The notes under the pieces were generated by a model. That model had not been told where the DNA came from. It saw only the letters and a list, made by a program, of their open reading frames with translations, and searched no databases. A program made the position numbers and the translations under genes. From the NCBI RefSeq assembly GCF_052180215.1, contig NZ_CP197471.1, forward strand, positions 4,488,001-4,552,000: a DNA stretch of 64,000 nucleotides. Reading direction: 5' to 3'. Below are positions 43,298 to 52,229 of this stretch, in pieces; position 1 is the first letter of the stretch, and every line of letters starts with the position of its first letter. Source of the stretch: Pseudoneobacillus sp052180215 (GTDB lineage: Bacteria; Bacillota; Bacilli; Bacillales; Cytobacillaceae).

Positions 43298-46200
43298 ATG
43301 AAGGGACTCACCACCCTTTTTCGTCAACAAGAAGATGTAAAAACGATTATAAATGGAATGAATGAGGGACTAAGAGAACAATTAGTAGCAGGACTCTCAG
43401 GTTCCGCGAGAACGCTATTTTTAGCAGCCGTTTATGAAGAAACCAAAAAGTCCATTTTAATAGTCACACATAATCTATTACAAGCTCAAAAATTATATGA
43501 AGACTTAGTGAGTGTAGTGGATGAAAATGAAGTGTATCTGTACCCTGCAAACGAATTAATTGCAGCCGAAATGAGCATTGCTAGTCCAGAATTAAGAGCT
43601 CAAAGAATAGAAGCTTTAAATTACTGGAGTAAAAATAAAAAGGGAATTATGATTGCCCCTATTGCCGGTTTAAGAAAAATACTTCCATCGAAAGAACAAT
43701 GGTCGCGATATCAATTACATATTAAAATGGGTGAGGATATAAATGTTGATGAGCTATTAACAAAGCTCGTAAAGATGGGATATGTTCGCGTCGGAATGGT
43801 TTCGACACCGGGAGAATTTAGTGTTCGCGGTGGAATTTTAGATATATACCCTTTAACAGAAGCAGACCCTGTGCGTATAGAACTCTTTGATACGGAAGTA
43901 GATTCTATTCGGTATTTTTCCTTAGAAGATCAACGTTCTAAAGACAAGGTGAATGAAGTCTTAATTGGACCAGCTTCGGAATTAACAATGGAAGATGAGC
44001 AGTTCCAGGCTATCATTCAGAAACTAGAAGCTAGTTTAGCGGCGAGTTTGACAAAAATAAAGGATACAAAATTAAAAACGCTGCTGCATCAAAATATTGG
44101 ATATGAGTTAGAACAACTAAAGAATAACCAAAAACCTGATCAAGTATTTAAATATCTATCATTTGCCTATGAAAAGCAAAATAGTTTAGTAGATTATTTG
44201 CCGCAAAATGGTCTTATATTTATTGATGAAATTAGTAGAGTACAGGAAATGAACGATTCGTTAGAAAAAGAAGAGGCTGAATGGTATACGTCTCTCTTAA
44301 GTGAAGGCATGATGGTCCATGATGTGAAAATTTCACATCAGCTAAACGAATTAGTGCATAAACAACAACGGCCTATTGTCTATTTATCTTTATTTCTTAG
44401 ACATGTACCGAATACCAATCCGCAAAATATCTTGAATGTTTCCTGTAAGCAAATGCAGAATTTCCATGGTCAAATGAATGTTCTAAAGGCGGAAATAGAA
44501 CGCTGGAAAAAAGGGAAATTTTCCGTGCTCCTTTTAGGTTCTGATGAGGAAAGAGTAAAGAAATTAGAAAGAGTATTGGAAGACTATGAGATTCAAGCAG
44601 CTACAGTCAAAAAAGATAAGGAATTAATCCCAGGAGTTGTCCAAATTATTCAGGGTGGGCTCCATACCGGGTTTGAACTGCCGCTTCAAAAAGTAGTAGT
44701 CATTACCGAGGAAGAGCTTTTTAATAAAAAGACAGCAAAGAAATCAACGAGAAGGCAGAAGCTATCCAATGCGGAAAGAATTAAAAGCTATTCCGAATTA
44801 AAAGTCGGAGATTACGTGGTTCATGTAAACCATGGAATCGGAAAGTATTTAGGAATTGAAACATTAACCATTAACAATATTCATAAAGATTATCTGCATA
44901 TCCGTTATCAAGGCTCTGATAAACTATATGTTCCCGTAGACCAAATTGACCTCGTTCAAAAATATGTCGGTTCTGAAGGTAAAGAGCCAAAGGTATACAA
45001 ACTTGGGGGAACGGATTGGAAGCGGGTTAAGAAAAAGGTTCAATCTTCTGTTCAAGATATAGCAGACGATTTAATTAAGCTGTATGCTGAGCGAGAAGCA
45101 GCTGTTGGCTACGCCTTTTTACCAGATGGGGACATGCAAAGAGAGTTTGAAACAGCCTTCCCTTATCAGGAAACGGAGGATCAGCTTCGTTCCATTAACG
45201 AGATTAAAAAGGATATGGAAAGACCTCGTCCGATGGATCGACTGCTATGTGGGGATGTTGGATACGGAAAAACAGAGGTTGCCATCCGTGCTGCCTTTAA
45301 ATCCATTGCCGATGGAAAACAGGTTGCTTTTTTAGTACCGACGACTATCTTAGCTCAACAGCATTATGAAACGATGAGAGAAAGGTTTCAGGATTATCCG
45401 ATCAATATTGGGCTATTAAGCCGCTTCCGTACGCGAAAACAGCAAAATGATACGATAAAGGGCTTAAAGGATGGAACGGTAGATGTTGTAGTAGGTACAC
45501 ACAGACTGTTATCCAAAGATGTTATTTATAAAGACATTGGTCTCCTGATTATAGATGAAGAACAACGTTTTGGTGTGACGCATAAAGAGAAGATTAAGCA
45601 GCTTAAAACCAATATTGACGTTTTAACCTTAACGGCAACGCCAATTCCTAGAACATTACATATGTCGATGTTGGGAGTAAGAGATCTATCCGTTATTGAA
45701 ACGCCGCCAGAAAACCGTTTCCCTGTCCAAACCTATGTAATGGAATATAACGGAGCGCTTGTTAGAGAGGCGATTGAAAGAGAGTTAGCCCGAGATGGAC
45801 AAGTGTATTTCCTTTATAATCGTGTAGAGGATATTGAACGGAAAGCGGAGGAGATTTCGATGCTTGTCCCAGATGCTAGGGTCGCATATGCGCATGGGAA
45901 GATGACCGAAAATGAATTAGAGTCGGTGATGTTATCCTTCCTTTCTGGTGAATATGATGTTCTCGTATCGACAACGATTATTGAAACAGGAGTCGATATT
46001 CCAAATGTAAATACGTTAATTGTATTTGATGCCGATCGAATGGGGCTCTCACAACTGTATCAGCTTCGTGGTCGCGTAGGAAGATCAAATCGTGTTGCTT
46101 ATGCGTACTTTACTTATCGAAAAGATAAGGTATTAACGGAGATAGCTGAAAAGCGCTTGCAGGCAATCAAAGAATTTACAGAACTTGGTTCAGGGTTTAA

Positions 46201-46837
46201 AATTGCGATGAGAGATTTATCAATCCGGGGTGCGGGAAATCTTTTAGGAGCACAACAACATGGATTTATCGATTCGGTTGGATTTGACCTTTATTCTCAA
46301 ATGTTAAAAGAAGCAATTGAAGAGCGTAAAGGAGATAAAGATAAAGAAGAACGAGTATCGGTCGAAATTGATTTAGAAGTAGATGCCTATATTCCCGATA
46401 CCTATATTTCAGATGGACATCAAAAGATTGAAATGTATAAACGATTTAGAGCTGTTACAGCATTAGAGGATATTGAAGAGCTTCAAGAGGAAATGGTAGA
46501 CCGCTTCGGTGAATACCCAGACGAGGTTGCGTATCTATTCCAAATTGCCGAGATGAAGGTATATGCCCTCCTATCTGGAGTTGAATTAATTAAACAATCT
46601 AAGGATGAAGTCTTGATTTTAGCTTCGGAAAAAGCAAGTTCCAATATCGACGGGACGTTAATTTTCCAAAAGGGTAATCAGTATCCTAGGATAGTAGGTT
46701 TAGGAATGGATGGCAAAAAGCTAAAAATCACTTTACGCACGAAGGGACTGGAGCCAGCTAAGTGGTTACAAATAGCCTTTGACATGTTAAAAACGGTATT
46801 TGAAGCAAAATTAGAACATAATAAAAGTGTATCTTAA
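43298..46837 (+). CDS. mfd: Transcription-repair coupling factor
   Basis: Mfd removes RNA polymerase stalled at lesions and recruits UvrA. The 1179-residue protein has an N-terminal UvrB-homology module (about 1-340), then the RNA polymerase interaction domain KIKSYSELKVGDYVVHVNHGIGKY-type segment (near 490-550). The RecG-like translocase has Walker A CGDVGYGKTEVA (near 650), DEEQRFG, LTATPIPRTL and QLRGRVGRS. A C-terminal UvrA-binding clamp follows. ATG 43298 follows AGAGGGGGG; the upstream ATG 43247 has no homology in its extension. It is followed by a roughly 970-bp repeat-filled gap. Confidence 0.97.
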   Translation: MKGLTTLFRQQEDVKTIINGMNEGLREQLVAGLSGSARTLFLAAVYEETKKSILIVTHNLLQAQKLYEDLVSVVDENEVYLYPANELIAAEMSIASPELRAQRIEALNYWSKNKKGIMIAPIAGLRKILPSKEQWSRYQLHIKMGEDINVDELLTKLVKMGYVRVGMVSTPGEFSVRGGILDIYPLTEADPVRIELFDTEVDSIRYFSLEDQRSKDKVNEVLIGPASELTMEDEQFQAIIQKLEASLAASLTKIKDTKLKTLLHQNIGYELEQLKNNQKPDQVFKYLSFAYEKQNSLVDYLPQNGLIFIDEISRVQEMNDSLEKEEAEWYTSLLSEGMMVHDVKISHQLNELVHKQQRPIVYLSLFLRHVPNTNPQNILNVSCKQMQNFHGQMNVLKAEIERWKKGKFSVLLLGSDEERVKKLERVLEDYEIQAATVKKDKELIPGVVQIIQGGLHTGFELPLQKVVVITEEELFNKKTAKKSTRRQKLSNAERIKSYSELKVGDYVVHVNHGIGKYLGIETLTINNIHKDYLHIRYQGSDKLYVPVDQIDLVQKYVGSEGKEPKVYKLGGTDWKRVKKKVQSSVQDIADDLIKLYAEREAAVGYAFLPDGDMQREFETAFPYQETEDQLRSINEIKKDMERPRPMDRLLCGDVGYGKTEVAIRAAFKSIADGKQVAFLVPTTILAQQHYETMRERFQDYPINIGLLSRFRTRKQQNDTIKGLKDGTVDVVVGTHRLLSKDVIYKDIGLLIIDEEQRFGVTHKEKIKQLKTNIDVLTLTATPIPRTLHMSMLGVRDLSVIETPPENRFPVQTYVMEYNGALVREAIERELARDGQVYFLYNRVEDIERKAEEISMLVPDARVAYAHGKMTENELESVMLSFLSGEYDVLVSTTIIETGVDIPNVNTLIVFDADRMGLSQLYQLRGRVGRSNRVAYAYFTYRKDKVLTEIAEKRLQAIKEFTELGSGFKIAMRDLSIRGAGNLLGAQQHGFIDSVGFDLYSQMLKEAIEERKGDKDKEERVSVEIDLEVDAYIPDTYISDGHQKIEMYKRFRAVTALEDIEELQEEMVDRFGEYPDEVAYLFQIAEMKVYALLSGVELIKQSKDEVLILASEKASSNIDGTLIFQKGNQYPRIVGLGMDGKKLKITLRTKGLEPAKWLQIAFDMLKTVFEAKLEHNKSVS

Positions 46838-46843
46838 TTAAAA

Positions 46844-47015
46844 TTTGTTTTTCTTATAGATTTTGGTTTTCGTAAAAATCCCTAAAGCCGGATTTTTACA
46901 GGCACTCTTAATAAGTGCTCAGCTCTTTTCTTAATTTTCATATTAGTTTAACACCCTATATTGTGAAATGCCTATTTATTAGTTAGAAAATGCAACAAGG
47001 TTTTAGAAAAGAGCC
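46844..47015 (-). mobile_element. MITE-like repeat, copy E
   Basis: A copy in the same orientation as C and closely similar to it over about 150 bp (CAGGCACTCTTAATAAGTGC, GCCTATTTATTAGTTAGAAA). The right end GAAAAGAGCC (47006-47015) is intact, while the left end is degraded (TTTGTTTTTC). No target duplication is seen. Confidence 0.85.
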
Positions 47016-47016
47016 T

Positions 47017-47058
47017 AAAAAAAGCTTCAGCAGCTAACCTAGCGCTGGAGCTTTTTTG
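47017..47058 (+). terminator. Terminator downstream of mfd
   Basis: The stem AAAAAGCTTCAGC/GCTGGAGCTTTTT (one G-T pair) with a loop of about 12 nt and T run. It lies beyond repeat E, which therefore may have inserted between mfd and its terminator. Confidence 0.85.
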
Positions 47059-47093
47059 TCTGTTTTACTATAAATTATTGCTATTAGAGTAGT

Positions 47094-47281
47094 GTTGACT
47101 TCCACTCCAGGTTGCTCGCTTTCCGCGGGAAGAATTATGAAAAAGCCCTACTGCCGGCTTTTTCAAAAAGCAAATTCTTCCTTGGGGCGGGCGGTGAGCC
47201 TCCTCGGCGCTACTAGCGCCTGTGGGGTCTCACCTGTCCCGCTGCTCCCGCAGGAGTCTCGCACCTTCCGTTCCAGTCAAC
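47094..47281 (-). repeat. GC-rich dispersed repeat, copy 2, split by a nested palindrome
   Basis: It has the same landmarks as copy 1 on the opposite strand (CTCCAGG, CGCTTTCCGCGG, GAGCCTCCTCGGCGC, GTGGGGTCTC, CAGGAGTC), bounded by GTTGACT/AGTCAAC. At 47129-47180 a 52-bp nested palindrome interrupts it: GAAGAATT/AATTCTTC outside and GAAAAAGCC/GGCTTTTTC inside. Confidence 0.8.
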
Positions 47282-47380
47282 GGTTTGATGAAAAAATTAA
47301 TTCAAAAACAACAATCTTTAAGAAAGGGTATTTTGTAAGCTTTATTACTTTTTTGAAAAATAAGCTTTTTAATAATCTGA

Positions 47381-47508
47381 GTTGATTGTAGTGGAGGGCA
47401 CTTGACTTCTGCGGGAAAAAGAGGGAAGTGGGAGACCCCACAGGCGCTTGCGCCGAGGAGGCTCCCATCCCTCCCCGCGGAAAGCAAGTGCCTGGAGCGG
47501 AAATCAAC
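47381..47508 (+). repeat. GC-rich dispersed repeat, copy 3
   Basis: A 128-bp copy bounded by GTTGATT and AATCAAC, with GAGACCCCACAGGCGC, GCCGAGGAGGCTCCC and CGCGGAAAGCAAGTGCCTGGAGCGG landmarks split over the span. It is in the opposite orientation to copy 2, about 100 bp away, so the two can form a large inverted repeat. Confidence 0.82.
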
Positions 47509-47691
47509 GGACAACTATTGTCTAAAAACTGCATTTTAAGCAGAAAAGTCCTTTTTTTGTTATGAAAATGTAATGCTTCCAATGTTTGTAAATTAAGAAA
47601 TAGGGTATTTTAAAATCAAAGCAACATTTTATCTGCGCAGATATTTCATTTTGGAAAAGATTGCACAATGAGAGAAAAAATATTTGATTGT

Positions 47692-47720
47692 GTATAGAAC
47701 TTTCCATATGAAAGATACTA
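47692..47720 (+). promoter_or_regulatory. Sigma-G promoter of spoVT
   Basis: -35 GTATA (47692-47696), 17 bp, -10 GATACTA (47714-47720), one change from the sigma-G -10 CATNNTA. spoVT is a known forespore gene. Confidence 0.6.
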
Positions 47721-47808
47721 AGTTCAAACCTGGTGGTGATTTCAAATAAAAACAAAGTTTGAAGTCATTTCCAAATACAATCATCAGATGAAAGTGAGGC
47801 AACGTTGA

Positions 47809-48345
47809 ATGAAAGCAACTGGAATTGTTCGTCGAATTGATGATTTGGGTCGTGTGGTAATACCAAAGGAAATACGTAGAACTTTACGTATCCGTGAAGG
47901 TGACCCATTAGAGATTTTTGTTGATCGCGATGGCGAGGTTATTTTAAAGAAATACTCCCCTATTAGTGAATTAAGTGATTTTGCGAAAGAATATGCTGAA
48001 GCTCTATATGACAGTTTAGGAAACCCTATTTTAATTTGTGATCGCGATACATATATTGCGGTTGCGGGAAGCTCTAAAAAGGATTATTTAAATAAAAATA
48101 TTGGTGAATTTGTTGAAAAAACGATGGAAGAAAGAAACTCCGTGTTAAGTACCCAACAGGGTGATGTTTCTATTATTGACGGGAGTGAAGAATCAGTATC
48201 TTCCTATACGATTGGACCTATCATTGCAAACGGAGACCCAATTGGTGCTGTAGTCATTTTCGCCAAGGAAGGAACACTTGGTGAAGTAGAAAAAAAGGCA
48301 GTAGAAACAGCAGCAGGCTTTCTTGCTAGACAAATGGAGAATTAA
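47809..48345 (+). CDS. spoVT: Forespore transcription regulator SpoVT
   Basis: SpoVT modulates sigma-G genes in the forespore. The 178-residue protein has an AbrB-like swapped-hairpin DNA-binding domain (MKATGIVRRIDDLGRVVIPKE..., about 1-50). A GAF-like C-terminal domain (about 56-178) follows, with ILICDRDTYIAVAGSSKKDYL. It lies between mfd and yabM as in B. subtilis. Its N-terminal domain closely resembles AbrB encoded at 26774-27058. Confidence 0.97.
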   Translation: MKATGIVRRIDDLGRVVIPKEIRRTLRIREGDPLEIFVDRDGEVILKKYSPISELSDFAKEYAEALYDSLGNPILICDRDTYIAVAGSSKKDYLNKNIGEFVEKTMEERNSVLSTQQGDVSIIDGSEESVSSYTIGPIIANGDPIGAVVIFAKEGTLGEVEKKAVETAAGFLARQMEN

Positions 48346-48347
48346 TC

Positions 48348-48376
48348 AAAAAGGTAGCAACTTTGCTACCTTTTTC
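48348..48376 (+). terminator. Terminator after spoVT
   Basis: The stem AAAAAGGTAGCAA/TTGCTACCTTTTT with a 2-nt to 4-nt loop, 3 bp after the stop. Confidence 0.9.
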
Positions 48377-48407
48377 TATTGATTTGGGTCTTTTTGCTAA
48401 TAGGGTG

Positions 48408-48416
48408 TGCTATAAT
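48408..48416 (+). promoter_or_regulatory. Extended -10 promoter of yabM
   Basis: TGC-TATAAT (48408-48416) is a full extended -10 about 36 bp before the yabM start; no clear -35. Confidence 0.5.
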
Positions 48417-48451
48417 ACTCTCGAATTTTAAAATTGGAAGGAGTTGGGCTA

Positions 48452-50068
48452 GTGAAGCCCACTAGAGGTTCGAGTGACTGGTTTAAAGGCGCGTTTATTT
48501 TAACAGTAGGAGCTTTGATAACCAAAATTTTAAGCGCTGTGTATCGTGTTCCTTTTCAGAATATCGTAGGAGATGTCGGTTTTTATATATACCAGCAAGT
48601 ATATCCCTTTTTTGGGATAGCATTAGCTTTATCTACATATGGATTTCCGGTCATTATTTCAAAACATTTTTCTGAATTAAGGGCCAAAAACCAAGCTGAA
48701 AAAGCGATACAATTTTTACTCTTATCCTTTTTCGTGTTATATGCCATCGGAATTATTTCCTTTTTATTATTATACTATGGTTCTTCCTGGCTTGCCCTTC
48801 AAATGGATGATCCCAATTTGTCTATTTTGTTTAAGGTGATTTCCGTTGTTTTCCTCATTATGCCGATCATTTCCATTATAAGAGGCTATTTTCAAGGTAT
48901 GGGTAACATGGTTCCGACTGCCGTTTCGCAAGTAGCAGAGCAATTATTTAGAGTAATGACCATTCTTACTCTCGCTATTTTATTAATAAATAGAGGTTAT
49001 TCTCTTTATATAGTGGGTGGAGGAGCTGCTTTTGGATCAATAACAGGAGGTCTAGTAGCCATCCTGATTTTGATTTTATTTTTTCTAAAGGAAATAAAAA
49101 AGCATAAATGGTCTACAATATGGACACAACAGCTTTTTTTCGATTTAAGAAAGGTGTTTAAAATTTTAGTCATACAAGGATTTGCTGTTTGTATAAGTAG
49201 TATGATTTTTATTTTTATGCAACTAAGTGACTCGCTGAATATGCTATCCCTTTTAGTTGAAAAAGGAATTCGTTTAGAATCAGCGAAAGAGTTAAAAGGG
49301 ATTTATGACCGTGGTCAGCCCCTTATTCAGTTAGGATCCATTGTGGCTACCTCTATGTCATTGTCGTTAGTCCCTCTTATTTCAAGCGAGCGGATAAAAG
49401 CCAATAAACAGGAGTTATTTGATAAAATCCGTTTTGCAATCCAAACAAGCTTGGTCATTGGAGCAGCCGCGTCAGTGGGGTTATTGGCTATTATTCGTTC
49501 TACCAACGAAATGCTCTATGAAAATCAAAATGGTTCATCTATATTAGCCATTTTAACTTTTGTTATTCTAATAAGTTCTGTCACACTTACGGTTGTTTCC
49601 ATCCTGCAAGGCTTAGAAGTCATGTTTTTTCCAGCGTGGATCATACTTCTTTCGTTTGCGATAAAATATGGATTAAATATAAGTCTAATCCCTTTTTTAG
49701 GTGCCTATGGTGCCGCATTAGCAACGATTATTAGTTTAACAATAGGCTTTTTATTATTATGGTGGAGATTAAAAAGGCGTATTAGCGGTTCGATTATACC
49801 GACTATTTTTCTTGTAAAAGTTGTGCTGGCATCATTATCTATGTTTATTGGTATTAAAATTTATCAATATATAAGCACGTTTTTATTCTTTTTCATAGAC
49901 TCCCACCGATTATTCGCAACGATTGAATCGTTAAGCAGTGTGGTTGTCGGTGGAATGATTTATATAATGATTATTATGAGAACAAATGTATTCCGTTTTG
50001 AAGATATTGCGTTACTACCATTTGGAAGTAAAATGATGTTCTTGCTTCCAAATAAGAAAAAGGAGTAA
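48452..50068 (+). CDS. yabM: MATE/MurJ-superfamily polysaccharide transporter-like protein YabM
   Basis: The 538-residue integral membrane protein has about 14 predicted hydrophobic spans. It shows the SpoVB/MurJ-like opening WFKGAFILTVGALITKILSAVYRVPFQNIVGDVGFYIYQQVYP. Proteins of this family flip lipid-linked wall or polysaccharide precursors; the substrate of YabM is unknown. GTG 48452 is chosen because GGAAGGAG (48437-48444) then has proper spacing; the TTG 48434 start would sit upstream of it. The yabN ATG is 6 bp downstream. Confidence 0.93.
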   Translation: MKPTRGSSDWFKGAFILTVGALITKILSAVYRVPFQNIVGDVGFYIYQQVYPFFGIALALSTYGFPVIISKHFSELRAKNQAEKAIQFLLLSFFVLYAIGIISFLLLYYGSSWLALQMDDPNLSILFKVISVVFLIMPIISIIRGYFQGMGNMVPTAVSQVAEQLFRVMTILTLAILLINRGYSLYIVGGGAAFGSITGGLVAILILILFFLKEIKKHKWSTIWTQQLFFDLRKVFKILVIQGFAVCISSMIFIFMQLSDSLNMLSLLVEKGIRLESAKELKGIYDRGQPLIQLGSIVATSMSLSLVPLISSERIKANKQELFDKIRFAIQTSLVIGAAASVGLLAIIRSTNEMLYENQNGSSILAILTFVILISSVTLTVVSILQGLEVMFFPAWIILLSFAIKYGLNISLIPFLGAYGAALATIISLTIGFLLLWWRLKRRISGSIIPTIFLVKVVLASLSMFIGIKIYQYISTFLFFFIDSHRLFATIESLSSVVVGGMIYIMIIMRTNVFRFEDIALLPFGSKMMFLLPNKKKE

Positions 50069-50074
50069 TCATCC

Positions 50075-51541
50075 ATGCAAAATAAAATTGAAATTATTGG
50101 ACTAGGTGCAGGTGATTTAAACCAATTACCTTTAGGCGTTTATAAAAAGCTTCTTGGGCAAAACCGATTGTTTTTGCGAACAAAAGAGCACCCAGTAGTG
50201 AAAGAATTAGAATCAGAAGGAGTAACCTATACGTCCTTTGATCATATTTATGAAAGTCATGACCAATTTGAAGAGGTCTATGAACAGATTTGTTTACAAC
50301 TTTTAAAAGAAGTAAAGGATGGCCCAGTCGTTTATGCTGTTCCGGGCCACCCTTTAGTGGCAGAAAGAACGGTTCAGCTTTTAATAAATAGGCAAGAAAA
50401 AGGAGAAGTGGAAATTGAAATTAGTGGGGGTCAAAGTTTCATTGATGCTTTATTTCAGGCTTTAAAAATTGACCCTGTTGAAGGTTTTCAGTTACTAGAT
50501 GGTACTGCTTTACATAAAGAACAATTACAAATTCAACAACACATGATTATTTCACAAGTGTATGATTCCTTCGTTGCATCTGAGGTCAAGCTTACTCTAA
50601 TGGAGAAACTTCCAGACGATTATCCAGTTACTATTGTAACAGCAGCTGGAAGTTCTGAAGAATTCATAAAAGAAGTCCCACTGTTCGAATTGGACCGGGA
50701 AGTAACATTAAATAACTTAACTTCTTTATATGTTCCACCTGTAAAGGAAGATCTTCCTTTAAGAAAACAATTTTTTAAACTAAGAGAAATTATTGCCGAG
50801 CTCCGTGGGCCAAATGGTTGCCCATGGGATAAAAAACAAACACATGAATCGTTAAAAAAGTACTTAATTGAGGAAACGTATGAAGTAATCGAAGCAATTA
50901 ACGATGGTGACATTGATTCCCTTATAGATGAACTGGGAGATGTTCTTCTTCAAGTAATGCTGCATTCTCAAATTGGAGAGGATGAGGGCTACTTTTCGGT
51001 AGATGATGTAATTGAAAATCTTTCGAATAAAATGGTCAGAAGACATCCTCATGTTTTTGGTGATAGAACTGCCCAAAGTGCTGAAGAAGTAGTAGGTATT
51101 TGGGATGCCATTAAAAAAGAAGAAAAACAAGGAGAAGTACAATCTTACCTGGATGGCGTAGGTTTTGACTTACCTAATTTAATTCGAGCCTATGAATTAC
51201 AGAAAAAAGCGGCTAAGGTCGGCTTTGATTGGGATGATATTGGACCTGCTTTTGCAAAAGTTCAGGAAGAAATAAAGGAATTAGAAGTAGAAATCTCGAA
51301 AAAACAAGTGAATCAAGAACATTTAATCCTGGAGTATGGCGATATTTTATTTGCTTTAGTCAATGTGGGGAGATTTTTAAAAATCCAACCAGAGGAGGCT
51401 TTGTTCCAAGCAAATGAAAAATTCAAACGTAGATTCCACTTTATTGAGAAAAAGGTTAAAGAAAGCGGAAAGTTGTTTCAAGACTTTAGTTTAGAAGAAT
51501 TAGACCAATTTTGGGATGAAGCCAAACGACAAGGGCTTTAA
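50075..51541 (+). CDS. yabN: Tetrapyrrole-methylase-like/MazG nucleoside triphosphate pyrophosphohydrolase YabN
   Basis: The 488-residue fusion protein has an N-terminal tetrapyrrole methylase-like domain (about 1-215; IEIIGLGAGDLNQLPLGVY, YAVPGHPLVAERTV). The C-terminal MazG domain (about 225-488) has the Glu-rich metal sites LRGPNGCPWDKKQTHESLKK and EELGDVLLQ-type DELGDVLLQVMLHSQIGED. A second MazG half has EYGDILFALVNVGRFL. MazG proteins hydrolyse aberrant or excess NTPs; the role of the methylase part is unknown. It overlaps no neighbour and is followed by rqcP. Confidence 0.94.
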   Translation: MQNKIEIIGLGAGDLNQLPLGVYKKLLGQNRLFLRTKEHPVVKELESEGVTYTSFDHIYESHDQFEEVYEQICLQLLKEVKDGPVVYAVPGHPLVAERTVQLLINRQEKGEVEIEISGGQSFIDALFQALKIDPVEGFQLLDGTALHKEQLQIQQHMIISQVYDSFVASEVKLTLMEKLPDDYPVTIVTAAGSSEEFIKEVPLFELDREVTLNNLTSLYVPPVKEDLPLRKQFFKLREIIAELRGPNGCPWDKKQTHESLKKYLIEETYEVIEAINDGDIDSLIDELGDVLLQVMLHSQIGEDEGYFSVDDVIENLSNKMVRRHPHVFGDRTAQSAEEVVGIWDAIKKEEKQGEVQSYLDGVGFDLPNLIRAYELQKKAAKVGFDWDDIGPAFAKVQEEIKELEVEISKKQVNQEHLILEYGDILFALVNVGRFLKIQPEEALFQANEKFKRRFHFIEKKVKESGKLFQDFSLEELDQFWDEAKRQGL

Positions 51542-51570
51542 GAATAGAAATTAAGGGGATTGAGAAAAAA

Positions 51571-51840
51571 ATGAGATTAGATAAATTTTTAAAAGTTTCA
51601 AGATTAATCAAAAGAAGAACGTTAGCTAAAGAAGTTTCCGATCAAGGCCGAATTACTATAAATGGGAACCAGGCGAAAGCAAGCTCTACGGTAAAGGTAG
51701 GGGATGAGCTGGCTGTTCAATTTGGTAATAAAAGAGTAGTAGTTCGCATTGATCGAATTCAAGAAACAAGTAAAAAAGAAGAAGCAGCAGAGATGTATAC
51801 CGTAATAAAAGAAGAAAGAGTGGAACTAGAAGCGGAGTAA
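51571..51840 (+). CDS. rqcP: Ribosome-quality-control factor RqcP (YabO, Hsp15-like)
   Basis: The 89-residue S4-domain RNA-binding protein (MRLDKFLKVSRLIKRRTLAKEVSDQGRITING) binds 50S-peptidyl-tRNA complexes. It helps RqcH add alanine tails during rescue of stalled ribosomes. It has the conserved NGNQAKASSTVKVGDEL strand region. It follows yabN by 29 bp, with AAGGGG as ribosome binding site. Confidence 0.93.
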   Translation: MRLDKFLKVSRLIKRRTLAKEVSDQGRITINGNQAKASSTVKVGDELAVQFGNKRVVVRIDRIQETSKKEEAAEMYTVIKEERVELEAE

Positions 51841-51926
51841 CCAATGGACAAAAGCTTGTTCTAATCTGGTTAACCCATTCATAAACTTGTACAAAGTTAA
51901 GTTTGTGAGGAATGTGGGGGATTAGA

Positions 51927-52229
51927 ATGAGTCAATATTATGATACGAATAATCAAAAGAGTACTGTTCCAGAACATGATGTGATAATGAGAAGCAGGCG
52001 TTTACTCGATATCACAGGCGTGAAGCAGGTGGAAAGCTTTGATAATGAAGAGTTCCTTTTGGAAACAGTAATGGGTATTCTAGCGATCAGAGGACAAAAC
52101 CTGCAAATGAAGAACTTGGATGTCGATAAAGGAATTGTATCTATTAAAGGGAAGATTTTTGACCTCGTTTATTTAGATGAGCATCATGGGGAGAAAGCTA
52201 AAGGGTTCTTTAGTAAGTTATTCCGATGA
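51927..52229 (+). CDS. yabP: Spore cortex/coat morphogenesis protein YabP
   Basis: The 100-residue protein is related to the YabP/YqfC family needed for normal sporulation, with the RRLLDITGVKQVESFDNEEFLLETVMGILAIRG core. ATG 51927 follows GGGGGA; a longer reading from 51912 overlaps it. A sigma-E-like -10 CATAAACT (51880-51887, 7 of 8 to consensus) lies upstream with a weak -35. It overlaps yabQ by 4 bp (ATGA), so the two are coupled. Confidence 0.92.
   Translation: MSQYYDTNNQKSTVPEHDVIMRSRRLLDITGVKQVESFDNEEFLLETVMGILAIRGQNLQMKNLDVDKGIVSIKGKIFDLVYLDEHHGEKAKGFFSKLFR

Noticed and set aside
45084..45335. An 83-codon frame inside mfd
   Set aside because: It is an out-of-frame shadow of the translocase domain.
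47092..47582. Open frames in the mfd-spoVT gap
   Set aside because: They lie in the two inverted GC-rich repeats and the palindrome; the codons reflect repeat sequence.
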